The translations under genes and the position numbers were made by a program. From positions 1-64,000 of the forward strand of contig NZ_JBEAAM010000001.1 of NCBI RefSeq assembly GCF_040066175.1: 64,000 bases of DNA. Direction: 5' to 3'. How positions within the stretch are numbered: the first letter of the stretch is position 1; every line of letters starts with the position of its first letter. The notes beneath the pieces were generated by a model. That model was not told where the DNA came from. It saw nothing but the letters and a program-made list of their open reading frames with translations, and searched no databases. Positions 39,385 through 47,678 of the stretch are shown here, piece after piece. This stretch comes from Solimonas sp040066175. Its GTDB lineage: Bacteria > Pseudomonadota > Gammaproteobacteria > Nevskiales > Nevskiaceae.

Positions 39385-39403
39385 ATTGTCGAAACTATGA
39401 CAG
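39385..39403 (-). promoter_or_regulatory. PHO box before phoU
   Basis: Minus-strand CTGTCATAGTTTCGACAAT: the first half CTGTCATA is perfect; the second, 11 bp later, is CGACAA. The TCGACA is also a 5 of 6 match to a -35. It is about 45 nt upstream of the phoU ATG. A -10-like CGATAC/GATACT lies 18-19 nt further on. Confidence 0.65.
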
Positions 39404-39476
39404 TTTGCCGGCCCGCTTCCAATCGGCAGAGCACGCCGGCCTGACGGTGAGGCCGGCTGCGAGCCTGTGCCAAGAT

Positions 39477-39520
39477 GATGACCGTTGCATGACATCTCCA
39501 TGACCGTTCGCTGACGATGA
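39477..39520. promoter_or_regulatory. tandem PhoB-type array between phoU and pstS
   Basis: Four 11-bp units each carrying TGAC (cores at 39479, 39490, 39501, 39512; GTCA on the minus strand) at exactly 11-bp spacing. Orientation matches the PHO boxes of the minus-strand genes, pointing at phoU, but it lies nearer pstS (95 nt) and may serve both. A weaker plus-strand possibility for pstS is the CTGCAA-containing stretch 39543-39561 with TAAGCT (39572-39577) as -10. Confidence 0.6.
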
Positions 39521-39614
39521 GCCGGCGCGGACGGGCGGCACCCTTGCAACGAAACTGCAAAGTGATTCCCCTAAGCTCGCCACCCGTTGTGACCTCATGA
39601 CTCAGGAGAACCCA

Positions 39615-40664
39615 GTGTCCATCTTCCGCAACACCCTCGTGCGCGCCGTTTCGGCGGCCACCCTGGCCGCGTGCGCCACCGGCGCCTTCGCCGCCGACAT
39701 CTCCGGCGCGGGCGCGACCTTTCCGTACCCGATCTATTCCAAGTGGGCCGACGCCTACAAGAAGGAAACCGGTATCGGCCTCAATTACCAGTCGATCGGT
39801 TCCGGCGGCGGCATCAAGCAGATCAAGGAAAAGACCGTGACCTTCGGCGCCTCGGACAAGCCGCTGCCGCCCAAGGAACTCGTCGAGAATGGCCTGACGC
39901 AGTTCCCGATGGTGATGGGTGCGATCGTGCCGGTGGTCAACCTCGATGGCATCGGCCCCGACCAGCTGGTGCTGGACGGCCCGACGCTGGCCGACATCTT
40001 CTACGGCAAGATCAGCAAGTGGAATGACGAGCGCATCGCCAAGCTCAACCCGGGCGTGAACCTGCCCAAGGCCCCGATCGCCGTCGTCCACCGCTCGGAC
40101 GGCTCGGGCACCACCTACAACTTCACCTACTACCTCGGCCTGGTCAGCAACAACTGGCGCGTCAACGTCGGCGTCGAGGCCTCGGTGCAGTGGCCAGTCG
40201 GCATCGGCGCCAAGGGCAACGAGGGCGTCGCCAACATGGTCACCCAGACCAAGGGCGCGATCGGCTACGTCGAGTATGCCTACGCCAAGCAGAACAAGAT
40301 GACGTACACGCGGATGGTCAACAAGGACGGCAAGATCGTCAGCCCGTCGATGGCGACCTTCCAGGCCGCGGCCGCGAACGCCGACTGGTCGAAGGCTCCG
40401 GGCTATGCCCTGGTGCTCGCCGACCAGCCGGGCGCCGAGAGCTGGCCGATGACCGCCGCGACCTTCATCCTCGTGCACAAGCAGCCGAAGAATCCGGCCG
40501 ACCTGCTGGCCGCGCTCAAGTTCTTCGCGTGGGCCTACGAGAAGGGCGGCCCGATGGCCGAGGAACTGGTTTACATCCCGATGCCGCAGTCGGTCGTCGC
40601 GATGGTCGAGAAGACCTGGGCCAACGAGATCAAGGACGCGTCGGGCAACCCGATCTGGAAGTAA
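39615..40664 (+). CDS. pstS: phosphate ABC transporter substrate-binding protein PstS
   Basis: Periplasmic phosphate-binding protein. The GTG at 39615 is preferred: it has a GGAG site 7 nt upstream, whereas the in-frame ATG at 39597 has none. 349 residues with a signal peptide ending ATGAFA, then ADISGAGATFPYPIYSKWADAYK, the usual mature start. Phosphate-contact segments SGAGATFPYP, SIGSGGGIKQIKEK and RSDGSGTTYNFTYYL are intact. First gene of pstSCAB. Confidence 0.97.
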   Translation: MSIFRNTLVRAVSAATLAACATGAFAADISGAGATFPYPIYSKWADAYKKETGIGLNYQSIGSGGGIKQIKEKTVTFGASDKPLPPKELVENGLTQFPMVMGAIVPVVNLDGIGPDQLVLDGPTLADIFYGKISKWNDERIAKLNPGVNLPKAPIAVVHRSDGSGTTYNFTYYLGLVSNNWRVNVGVEASVQWPVGIGAKGNEGVANMVTQTKGAIGYVEYAYAKQNKMTYTRMVNKDGKIVSPSMATFQAAAANADWSKAPGYALVLADQPGAESWPMTAATFILVHKQPKNPADLLAALKFFAWAYEKGGPMAEELVYIPMPQSVVAMVEKTWANEIKDASGNPIWK

Positions 40665-40680
40665 GCTGTTGATCGCCGGG

Positions 40681-40712
40681 ACAGGAAACGGGCCATCGCG
40701 CCCGTTTCCTGT
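40681..40712 (+). terminator. hairpin between pstS and pstC
   Basis: A perfect 13-bp stem ACAGGAAACGGGC/GCCCGTTTCCTGT with a 6-nt loop, 17 nt after the pstS stop. There is no U-run, so it more likely protects the pstS message or partly terminates, giving more PstS than permease, as is common in binding-protein operons. Confidence 0.7.
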
Positions 40713-40765
40713 TCAGGGGCACTTGCGAATACCATACCGACTACTGCAACGCTGCGGGGGATTGC

Positions 40766-41743
40766 TTGAACGCTGCCGTTGACACCCTGACGTCCCTGGC
40801 CGACTCGTCCGTCGTGCGCCGCAATCGCGTACTCGACGCGGTGCTGCGCTCCTTGACCCGCATCGCCGCGATCGCCGTCCTGGTGCTGCTCGGCGGCGTG
40901 ATCGTGGCGCTGATCGAGGGCGCCTGGCCGGCGCTCAAGACCTTCGGCCTGCCCTTCCTGTACACCGAATCCTGGAATCCGGTCACCGAGACGTTCGGTG
41001 CCGCCGCGCCAATCTACGGCACCATCGTAACCTCGCTGATCGCGATGCTGATCGGCGTGCCGCTGAGTATCGGCATCGCCATCTTCCTGACCGAACTCTG
41101 CCCGCGTCCGCTCAAGCGGCCGATCGGCATCGCCGTCGAGCTGCTCGCCGGCATTCCCAGTATCATCTACGGCATCTGGGGCCTGTTCGTGCTGGCGCCG
41201 ATCCTGCAGCAATGGATCCAGCCTGCCCTGATCCAGCTCACCGACGGCATCCCGGTCCTCGAAACCCTGTTCGCCGGACCGCCCTACGGCATCGGCGTGC
41301 TCACCGCCGGCCTGATCCTGAGCATCATGGTGCTGCCCTTCATCACCGCGATCACGCGCGACGTGTTCGAGACCGTGCCGCCGATGCTCAAGGAGTCCGC
41401 CTACGGCCTGGGCTGCACCACCTGGGAGGTCGTGCGCTACGTCGTGCTGCCCTACACCCGCACCGGCGTGATCGGCGGAGTGATGCTCGGCCTGGGCCGC
41501 GCGCTGGGCGAAACCATGGCGGTGACCTTCGTCATCGGCAACGCACACCGCATCAAGTCCTCGCTGCTCGCTCCCGGCACGACGATCTCGGCCAGCATCG
41601 CCAACGAGTTCACCGAGGCCGACGGCGTGCTGTACACCTCGTCGCTGATCGCGCTGGGCCTGATCCTGTTCATGATCACGTTCATCGTCCTTGCCGCCGC
41701 CCGCTATCTGCTGCTGCGACTCAAGCAGAGGGAGGGCAGCTGA
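40766..41743 (+). CDS. pstC: phosphate ABC transporter permease PstC
   Basis: Inner-membrane permease, 325 residues starting at TTG (40766) with a GGGGGA ribosome site. About six membrane segments (e.g. RIAAIAVLVLLGGVIVALIE; IYGTIVTSLIAMLIGVPLSI). The binding-protein-dependent signature EAA-like loop is LKESAYGLGCTTWEVVRYVVLP. Stop overlaps the pstA start as TGATG. Confidence 0.96.
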   Translation: MNAAVDTLTSLADSSVVRRNRVLDAVLRSLTRIAAIAVLVLLGGVIVALIEGAWPALKTFGLPFLYTESWNPVTETFGAAAPIYGTIVTSLIAMLIGVPLSIGIAIFLTELCPRPLKRPIGIAVELLAGIPSIIYGIWGLFVLAPILQQWIQPALIQLTDGIPVLETLFAGPPYGIGVLTAGLILSIMVLPFITAITRDVFETVPPMLKESAYGLGCTTWEVVRYVVLPYTRTGVIGGVMLGLGRALGETMAVTFVIGNAHRIKSSLLAPGTTISASIANEFTEADGVLYTSSLIALGLILFMITFIVLAAARYLLLRLKQREGS

Positions 41744-42600
41744 TGGACACCGCCATGTTGACGCTGTACGCGCGCCGCAAGCGCGCACACAAGGTGGCGA
41801 TGGTTCTTTCGAGCATTGCCGCGCTCTCGGCGCTGGTCGCACTCACCTGGATCCTGGCGACGCTGTTCGTCAAGGGCTTCGGCGGCCTGACCACGCACGT
41901 CTTCACGCAGATGACGCCGCCGCCGGGCAGCGACGGCGGGCTGCTCAACGCCATCTCCGGCAGCCTGATCCAGACCATCGTCGGCACGCTGATCGGCACG
42001 CCGCTCGGCATCCTCGCCGGCACCTACATGGCCGAATACGGCCGCAACACCAAGCTGACCACCACCGTCCGCTTCATCAACGACGTGCTGCTGTCGGCGC
42101 CGTCGATCGTCGTCGGCCTGTTCGTGTACGAGATCATGGTCAAGCCGATGGGCCATTTCTCGGCCTGGGCCGGCTGCGTCGCCCTGGCGATCCTGGTGAT
42201 GCCGGTGGTGGTGCGCACGACCGAGGACATGCTGCTGCTGGTGCCCGACAGCCTGCGCGAGGCGGCGTCTGCGCTCGGTGCGCCGCGCTGGCTCGTGATC
42301 CAGCAGGTGTGTTACCGCGCGGCACGGGCCGGCCTGATCACCGGCACGATCCTCGCGGTGGCACGCATCAGCGGCGAAACCGCGCCGCTGCTGTTCACCT
42401 CTCTGAACAACCAGTTCTGGAGCACCAACATGAATGCGCCGATGGCCAACCTGCCGGTGGTCATCTTCCAGTTCGCGCTGTCGCCCTACGAGGACTGGCA
42501 GCGGCTCGCCTGGGTCGGCGCGCTTCTGATCACGCTGACCGTACTGGCCCTCAACATCATTGCCCGATCGCTGTCCTCCGTGAAGGCCTCCGAGCGATGA
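41743..42600 (+). CDS. pstA: phosphate ABC transporter permease PstA
   Basis: 285 residues, second permease subunit; starts on the last base of the pstC stop (TGATG). Membrane segments from VAMVLSSIAALSALVALTWIL onward; EAA loop LREAASALGAPRWLVIQQV. The stop overlaps the pstB ATG by 4 nt. Confidence 0.96.
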   Translation: MDTAMLTLYARRKRAHKVAMVLSSIAALSALVALTWILATLFVKGFGGLTTHVFTQMTPPPGSDGGLLNAISGSLIQTIVGTLIGTPLGILAGTYMAEYGRNTKLTTTVRFINDVLLSAPSIVVGLFVYEIMVKPMGHFSAWAGCVALAILVMPVVVRTTEDMLLLVPDSLREAASALGAPRWLVIQQVCYRAARAGLITGTILAVARISGETAPLLFTSLNNQFWSTNMNAPMANLPVVIFQFALSPYEDWQRLAWVGALLITLTVLALNIIARSLSSVKASER

Positions 42601-43457
42601 ACGAAATGCAAACCACCACGGCCAACGCCATGACCGCCATGAAAGAGCGCCCGACCCTGGACCTCGCCGACGCGATGAGCAGCGGCAACCGACCTGCCCA
42701 ACTGCGCGAAAAGGTGTCGGTACGCAATCTGAATTTCTACTACGGCCAGCACCATGCGCTGAAGTCGATCTCGCTGCCGCTGCACGACCGCATGGTCACC
42801 GCGTTCATCGGTCCGTCCGGCTGCGGCAAGTCAACGCTGCTGCGCACGCTCAACCGAATGTACGACCTCTATCCCGGTCAGCGCGCCGAAGGCGAGGTCC
42901 TGCTCGACGGCCAGAACATCCTTGATCCCAAGTTCGACCTCAACCTGCTGCGCGCGCGTGTCGGCATGGTGTTCCAGAAGCCGACGCCGTTCCCGATGTC
43001 GATCTACGACAACATCGCCTTCGGCATCCGCCTGTACGAGAAGATCCCGAAGTCGGAAATGAGCGACCGCGTCGAAGACGCGCTCAAGCGCACCGCGCTG
43101 TGGGACGAAGTCAAGAACAAGCTCAATGCCAGCGGCCTGGGCTTGTCCGGCGGCCAGCAGCAGCGCCTGTGCATCGCGCGCTCGATCGCGGTGCGCCCGC
43201 AGGTCCTGCTGCTCGACGAACCGACCTCGGCGCTCGACCCGATCTCGACCGCCAAGATCGAGGAACTGATCTACCAGCTCAAGGCGGACTACACGATCGC
43301 GATCGTCACGCACAACATGCAGCAGGCAGCGCGCGCGTCCGATTACTCGGCGTTCATGTACCTCGGCGAGCTGATCGAGTTCGGCACCACCGACCAGGTC
43401 TTCACCAAGCCGCGGCAGTCGCAGACCGAGGACTACATCACGGGTCGTTTCGGCTGA
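42597..43457 (+). CDS. pstB: phosphate ABC transporter ATP-binding protein PstB
   Basis: 286 residues. Walker A GPSGCGKST, Q-loop, signature LSGGQQQRLCIARS and Walker B VLLLDEPTSALDPIST are intact; the PstB-specific LNRMYDLYPGQR is present. The N-terminal ~40 residues before VRNLNFYYG are longer than in E. coli; internal Met codons at residues 4, 12 and 15 are alternative starts, but the ATGA overlap with pstA favours 42597. Powers the Pst importer. Confidence 0.97.
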   Translation: MNEMQTTTANAMTAMKERPTLDLADAMSSGNRPAQLREKVSVRNLNFYYGQHHALKSISLPLHDRMVTAFIGPSGCGKSTLLRTLNRMYDLYPGQRAEGEVLLDGQNILDPKFDLNLLRARVGMVFQKPTPFPMSIYDNIAFGIRLYEKIPKSEMSDRVEDALKRTALWDEVKNKLNASGLGLSGGQQQRLCIARSIAVRPQVLLLDEPTSALDPISTAKIEELIYQLKADYTIAIVTHNMQQAARASDYSAFMYLGELIEFGTTDQVFTKPRQSQTEDYITGRFG

Positions 43458-43478
43458 AGGCCGCGGATGGTCGCTGCG

Positions 43479-43502
43479 GAGCCCCGGCACCGTCCGGGGC
43501 TT
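43479..43502. terminator. bidirectional hairpin between pstB and phoR
   Basis: A 7-bp core stem GCCCCGG/CCGGGGC (43481-43500), extended by G-T at its base, with a 6-nt loop, in the 46-nt space between the convergent pst operon and phoBR. Followed on the plus strand by TTCCTATTTG, so weak U-tract. Confidence 0.6.
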
Positions 43503-43503
43503 C

Positions 43504-44922
43504 CTATTTGTGCCGGCTCTCGTCCGATGCGGTTGCGACTTCGGCGCTGCGATTCATCCGGTGCACGGGGAACACGCAGCTGAACGTGCTGCCGACACCC
43601 AGTTCGCTGTCGATCTGCAGTTCGCTGTCGAAGGCCTCGAGCGCGTGCTTGACGATCGACAGGCCCAGGCCGGTGCCACCGCTGGCACGCGAACGGCCGA
43701 CATCGACGCGGTAGAAGCGCTCGGTGATGCGCGGAATGTCGGCCGGCGCGATGCCGATGCCGCTGTCGGCCACGCTCAGGCAGACCCCCTCGCCGGGACG
43801 TTCCGCCCAGCTGACACGGATCACGCCGCCCGGCGCGGTATAGCGCACGGCGTTGCTGAGCAGATTGCCGACGATGCTCTGGAACTCGGTCTCGCCGCCG
43901 GTGAGCTGCAGGCGCTCGTCGATCTGCACCTCGAAGCGGTGCTGCCCCTTGGAGAGCTGCCGCGCATCCTCGACGGCACGCCGGATCAGCGCCGGCGCGT
44001 TGATTGCGTGATCGCGCATCTGCGTGCGCCCCGCCTCCAGCCGGGCGAGCTTGAGCATGTCGCTGACCAGCGACTCCATGCGCAGCGCCTGGCTGCGCAT
44101 CTCCCCGATCGGCGCGGCCCAGGGCTTGAGCACGCCATTGCCCTGCGCATCCTGCTCCATCATGTCGAGATAGCCGCGCAGCACCGTCAGCGGCGTGCGC
44201 AGCTCGTGCGACGCGTTGGAGACAAAGTCGCGGCGTGCCGCATCGAGCAGCTGGCGCTCCGAGACATCGCGTGCGATGAGCAGCTTCTGCTCGCGGCCGT
44301 AGGGGATGATACGCAGCGCCAGGGTCTTGCCGCGATTGACCGGCGAAGGCACCTCGACCTCGCCGCCGAAATCGCCTTTTTCGAGATACTCGGAGAACGT
44401 CGGGTGGCGGATCAGGTTGGCGATGCGGATGCCGTAGTCCTGATGCGGCCGCAGGCCCAGCAGGGTGCGCGCCGCGCTGTTGAACCAGGAAATCTCGCCG
44501 CTCGGCGTCAGCACCACCGCACCGTCGGGCAGGGCTGCGGTGGAGGCCTGGAACTCCGCGAGCATCGCCGCGAGCTTCTTCTTCTTCTTGCGGTTCTTGC
44601 GCTGCAAGTCATGCAGGCCGTCGAAGACTTCGCCCCACAGACGGCCGGCGTCCGGGAGATGCAGGCTCTTGGGCCGCTGCAGCCACACGCGCAGCTGGAT
44701 CAGCCGCCGGGTGTGTGCAAGCGCGTACAGACCGAAGGTCACCGCAAGGCCGCCGGCCGGCCGGTCGGCCAACCAGCCCAGACCGCCGCCGAGCATCGCC
44801 CAACCGGCCAGATGAATCAGCTCGCGCCGCCAGTAATACGCCCTGGATTCGAGTACCGGCGCGGGCGGCGGCGCTGCGGCCATCCCGACCGGCTGCACGG
44901 CGCGCTGCGGCCGGTCCGACAT
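43504..44922 (-). CDS. phoR: phosphate regulon sensor histidine kinase PhoR
   Basis: 472 residues. Membrane segment(s) about 35-75, a positively charged linker (RKNRKKKKK), a PAS domain (about 125-215; PDGAVVLTPSGEISWFN), HisKA with phospho-His 239 in FVSNASHELRTPLT, and HATPase with N box (IVGNLLSNAVRYTAPGG), DSGIGI and GTGLGLSIVKH. Autophosphorylates under low phosphate, modulated by PhoU/Pst. The start is 5 nt after phoB stops. Confidence 0.96.
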   Translation of the reverse strand: MSDRPQRAVQPVGMAAAPPPAPVLESRAYYWRRELIHLAGWAMLGGGLGWLADRPAGGLAVTFGLYALAHTRRLIQLRVWLQRPKSLHLPDAGRLWGEVFDGLHDLQRKNRKKKKKLAAMLAEFQASTAALPDGAVVLTPSGEISWFNSAARTLLGLRPHQDYGIRIANLIRHPTFSEYLEKGDFGGEVEVPSPVNRGKTLALRIIPYGREQKLLIARDVSERQLLDAARRDFVSNASHELRTPLTVLRGYLDMMEQDAQGNGVLKPWAAPIGEMRSQALRMESLVSDMLKLARLEAGRTQMRDHAINAPALIRRAVEDARQLSKGQHRFEVQIDERLQLTGGETEFQSIVGNLLSNAVRYTAPGGVIRVSWAERPGEGVCLSVADSGIGIAPADIPRITERFYRVDVGRSRASGGTGLGLSIVKHALEAFDSELQIDSELGVGSTFSCVFPVHRMNRSAEVATASDESRHK

Positions 44923-44927
44923 CGCGC

Positions 44928-45626
44928 TCAGACCTTGTCCGAGAACCGGTAGCCCGACCCGCGCACCGTCTGGATCATCGCGTCATAGCCGAACGGCTCC
45001 AGAGCCTTGCGCAGGCGGCGGATGTGCACGTCCACGGTGCGCTCCTCGACATAGACGTTCTGCCCCCAGACCCGGTCCAGCACCTGCTCGCGGGTATAGA
45101 CGCGCTCGGGATGACTGACGAAGAAGTGCAGCAGGCGGTACTCGGTGGGTCCGAGCTTCACCGGCTGACCGCGCGCGGTGACACGCTGGCTCGCGGCATC
45201 GACCTCCAGACCGTTGATGGTCAGTCGTTCATCGGCGCCGCCCGGCAGCGCGCGACGCAGAACCGCCTGGATGCGTGCGATCAGTTCCGGGTAGGAGAAC
45301 GGCTTGGAGACGTAGTCGTCGCAACCGATGTTGAGACCGCGCACCTTGTCCTCTTCCTCGGCACGCGCGGTGACCATGATCACCGGAATGTCGCGTGTCG
45401 CCGGCTGGGACTTCAGTTCGCGGGTGAACTCGACGCCGGACGTGCCCGGCATCATCCAGTCCATCAGGATCAGGTCGGGCCGTGCCTCGGCAATGCGCAG
45501 CCGCGCATCCTGGGCCGAGGACGCTTCCATGACCTGGAACTCCGCCCGGTTCAAGGCGAAGCGCAGCATCTCGCGGATCGGCGCCTCATCCTCGACGACG
45601 AGGATCAACTTGCCCTGCATCGACAT
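44928..45626 (-). CDS. phoB: phosphate regulon response regulator PhoB
   Basis: 232 residues from the ATG at 45626 (an ATG two codons later is also possible). Receiver domain with phospho-Asp about 56 in LILMDWMMPGTSG, Thr/Lys switch residues (MVTARAEEEDKV; VSKPFSYPEL), then the winged-helix OmpR-type domain (LGPTEYRLLHFFVSHPERVYTREQ; DVHIRRLRKAL; TVRGSGYRF). It binds 11-bp-spaced PHO boxes; its own promoter carries one. Confidence 0.97.
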   Translation of the reverse strand: MSMQGKLILVVEDEAPIREMLRFALNRAEFQVMEASSAQDARLRIAEARPDLILMDWMMPGTSGVEFTRELKSQPATRDIPVIMVTARAEEEDKVRGLNIGCDDYVSKPFSYPELIARIQAVLRRALPGGADERLTINGLEVDAASQRVTARGQPVKLGPTEYRLLHFFVSHPERVYTREQVLDRVWGQNVYVEERTVDVHIRRLRKALEPFGYDAMIQTVRGSGYRFSDKV

Positions 45627-45648
45627 GATCTCATTAGAAAACAGTGTG

Positions 45649-45682
45649 AGTGTATGAACAAGAGATGAAAACTGCGTGACAG
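45649..45682 (-). promoter_or_regulatory. PhoB-dependent promoter of phoBR
   Basis: Minus-strand PHO box CTGTCACGCAGTTTTCAT (45665-45682) followed by exactly 10 bp and the -10 TACACT (45649-45654). A third TTCA half-site continues the 11-bp phase. The architecture is the same as at the porin promoter and predicts autoregulation. Confidence 0.72.
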
Positions 45683-45856
45683 CGCAACCCGTCGCGCAGG
45701 ACTTCCAGCCATTGGGCGCGTCTATGGCCCGCATCAAGAAAAATGCTTTGACCTATCGAATCCGCCTTCGTAGGATGCACGCCGTTCGCAGGCCGGTGGT
45801 TCGCCTGCGCCGACATTCTCACACACGCAGTTCACACAGCCCCTTAGGAAATCACG

Positions 45857-46453
45857 ATGAGCACTCTGGTCAACCGCGCCGCCCCCGACTTCAAGGCCAC
45901 CGCCGTCATGGCCGACGGCAGCTTCAAGGACATCAAGCTGTCGGACTACAAGGGCAAGTACGTCCTGCTGTTCTTCTACCCGCTCGACTTCACCTTCGTC
46001 TGCCCGTCCGAGATCATCGCCCACGACCACCGCATCAAGGAGTTCGAGGCGCGCAACGTGCAGGTCATCGGCGTGTCGATCGACAGCCACTTCTCGCACT
46101 TCGCCTGGCGCAACACGCCGGTGAACAAGGGCGGCATCGGGCCGGTCCGGTTCCCGCTGGTCGCCGACGTCAACCACGAGATCACCCGCGCCTTCGGCGT
46201 CGAGCACCAGGACAGCGTCGCCTTCCGCGCGACGTTCCTGATCGACCAGAAGGGCATCGTGCAGCACGCGACCGTCAACAACCTGCCGCTGGGCCGCAAC
46301 GTCGATGAGGCGCTGCGCCTGATCGACGCGCTGCAGTTCACCGAACAGCACGGCGAGGTCTGCCCGGCCGGCTGGAAGAAGGGCGATGCCGGCATGAAGG
46401 CCACGACCGAAGGCGTCGCCGAATATCTCGCCAAAAACGCAGAGAAGCTGTAA
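45857..46453 (+). CDS. 2-Cys peroxiredoxin (AhpC/Prx1 type)
   Basis: 198 residues. Peroxidatic Cys 49 in FTFVCPSEI and resolving Cys about 169 in GEVCPAGW; GGIGPVRFPLVADV and the C-terminal YL/YF-like motif (EYLAKNAEKL) are of the typical 2-Cys eukaryote-like Prx1/AhpC class. Reduces hydrogen peroxide and organic peroxides with electrons from thioredoxin, consistent with trxB next door. An AGGA ribosome site precedes the ATG; it is divergent from phoB. Confidence 0.95.
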   Translation: MSTLVNRAAPDFKATAVMADGSFKDIKLSDYKGKYVLLFFYPLDFTFVCPSEIIAHDHRIKEFEARNVQVIGVSIDSHFSHFAWRNTPVNKGGIGPVRFPLVADVNHEITRAFGVEHQDSVAFRATFLIDQKGIVQHATVNNLPLGRNVDEALRLIDALQFTEQHGEVCPAGWKKGDAGMKATTEGVAEYLAKNAEKL

Positions 46454-46457
46454 AGCT

Positions 46458-46513
46458 GTGAGACGCGAGGGGTGAGACGTGAGACGTCTCACTCCTCGCC
46501 CTCACGACGTCTC
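46458..46513. repeat. imperfect inverted repeat downstream of the peroxiredoxin gene
   Basis: Two ~28-bp arms built of GTGAGAC and GTCTCAC heptamers meet at GAGAC/GTCTC (centre 46485/46486). They pair imperfectly (about three quarters). It begins 5 nt after the peroxiredoxin stop and runs straight into the direct heptamer array. Confidence 0.75.
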
Positions 46514-46583
46514 ACGTCTCACGTCTCACGTCTCACGTCTCACGTCTCACGTCTCACGTCTCACGTCTCACGTCTCACGTCTC
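46507..46583 (+). repeat. 11-copy heptanucleotide tandem array (ACGTCTC) before trxB
   Basis: Exactly 77 bp, eleven perfect copies of ACGTCTC, ending 8 nt before the trxB ATG. No substitutions between copies, the mark of a young or actively slipping simple-sequence repeat. No ribosome-binding site fits between array and ATG. In the trxB frame the array is open (encoding VSRLTSH repeats) back to an ATG/GTG-like start near 46472. Confidence 0.95.
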
Positions 46584-46591
46584 ACGAAATC

Positions 46592-47542
46592 ATGACCCAC
46601 CACCGCCTGATCATTCTCGGCTCCGGCCCTGCCGGCTACACCGCTGCGGTCTATGCAGCGCGCGCCAATCTCAAGCCGGTGATGATCACCGGCCTGGAAG
46701 TCGGCGGGCAGCTGATGACGACCACCGAGGTCGATAACTGGCCCGGCGACGTGCACGGCCTGCTCGGACCGGACCTGATGGCGCGCATGCAGAAGCACGC
46801 CGAGCGCTTCGAGACGCAGTTCATCTACGACCACATCAACGCGGTCGATCTGAAGACCCGTCCGTTCCGCCTCAAGGGCGACCAGGGCGAGTACAGCTGC
46901 GATGCCCTGATCGTCGCCACCGGCGCCAGCGCGAAGTATCTGGGGCTGGAAAGCGAGACGGCCTTCCGCGGCAAGGGCGTGTCCGCCTGCGCGACCTGCG
47001 ACGGCTTCTTCTACAAGGGCCAGGACGTGGCCGTGATCGGCGGCGGCAACACCGCGGTCGAGGAAGCGTTGTACCTGGCGAACATCGCCAACAAGGTCAC
47101 CATCGTGCACCGCCGCGACAGGTTCAAGGGCGAGAAGATCCTGCACGACAAGCTGTTCAAGAAGGCGGCCGAGGGCAAGGTCGAGATCATCTGGGACTCG
47201 TCGCTCGACGAGGTACTCGGCGACGCCAGCGGCGTGACCGGCATGCGCGTGAAGAACCTCAAGACCGGCGCGACGCGCGAGATCGCGCTCAAGGGCGTGT
47301 TCATCGCCATCGGCCATTCGCCGAACACCGGCCTGTTCGAAGGCCAGCTGGAGATGAACGGCGGCTACCTGAAGGTGAAGTCCGGCACCGACGGCGACGC
47401 CACGGCAACCAGCGTCCCCGGCGTGTTCGCCGCCGGCGACGTGATGGATCACGTCTATCGTCAGGCGATCACCAGCGCCGGCACCGGCTGCCAGGCCGCG
47501 CTCGACGCCGAGCGTTATCTCGACAAACTCGCTGGCGTATAG
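46592..47542 (+). CDS. trxB: thioredoxin-disulfide reductase
   Basis: NADPH-dependent flavoenzyme that reduces thioredoxin. 316 residues from the ATG at 46592 (MTHHRLIILGSGPAGYTAAV). FAD site GSGPAGYTAAVYAARA, redox CATC at 133-136, NADPH site GGGNTAVEEALYLA, and C-terminal FAD motif GVFAAGDVMDHVYRQA. The frame stays open through the upstream repeat array, so N-terminally extended forms are possible. Confidence 0.97.
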   Translation: MTHHRLIILGSGPAGYTAAVYAARANLKPVMITGLEVGGQLMTTTEVDNWPGDVHGLLGPDLMARMQKHAERFETQFIYDHINAVDLKTRPFRLKGDQGEYSCDALIVATGASAKYLGLESETAFRGKGVSACATCDGFFYKGQDVAVIGGGNTAVEEALYLANIANKVTIVHRRDRFKGEKILHDKLFKKAAEGKVEIIWDSSLDEVLGDASGVTGMRVKNLKTGATREIALKGVFIAIGHSPNTGLFEGQLEMNGGYLKVKSGTDGDATATSVPGVFAAGDVMDHVYRQAITSAGTGCQAALDAERYLDKLAGV

Positions 47543-47560
47543 GGCGAGTCATCTAAGGTC

Positions 47561-47625
47561 ATTCCCGCGAAAGCGGGAATCCAGGAATGCTGCCAAGAAG
47601 ACGGGATGCCCGCCTACGCGGGCAT
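47561..47625. repeat. two REP-like palindromes after trxB
   Basis: ATTCCCGC-GAAA-GCGGGAAT (47561-47580) and ATGCCCGC-CTAC-GCGGGCAT (47606-47625), each an 8-bp perfect stem with a 4-nt loop, 25 bp apart. This paired form is widespread as interspersed repeats in proteobacteria. It lies between the convergent trxB and YeeE/YedE genes and may also terminate transcription. Confidence 0.8.
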
Positions 47626-47678
47626 GACAGACTTTGAACCTGATCGGGGCTTGTCAGCGGCCGGCCATCCCGCCCGAA

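Noticed and set aside
46507..46583. Tandem array considered as a CRISPR
   Set aside because: Units are 7 bp with no spacers; it is a simple-sequence repeat.
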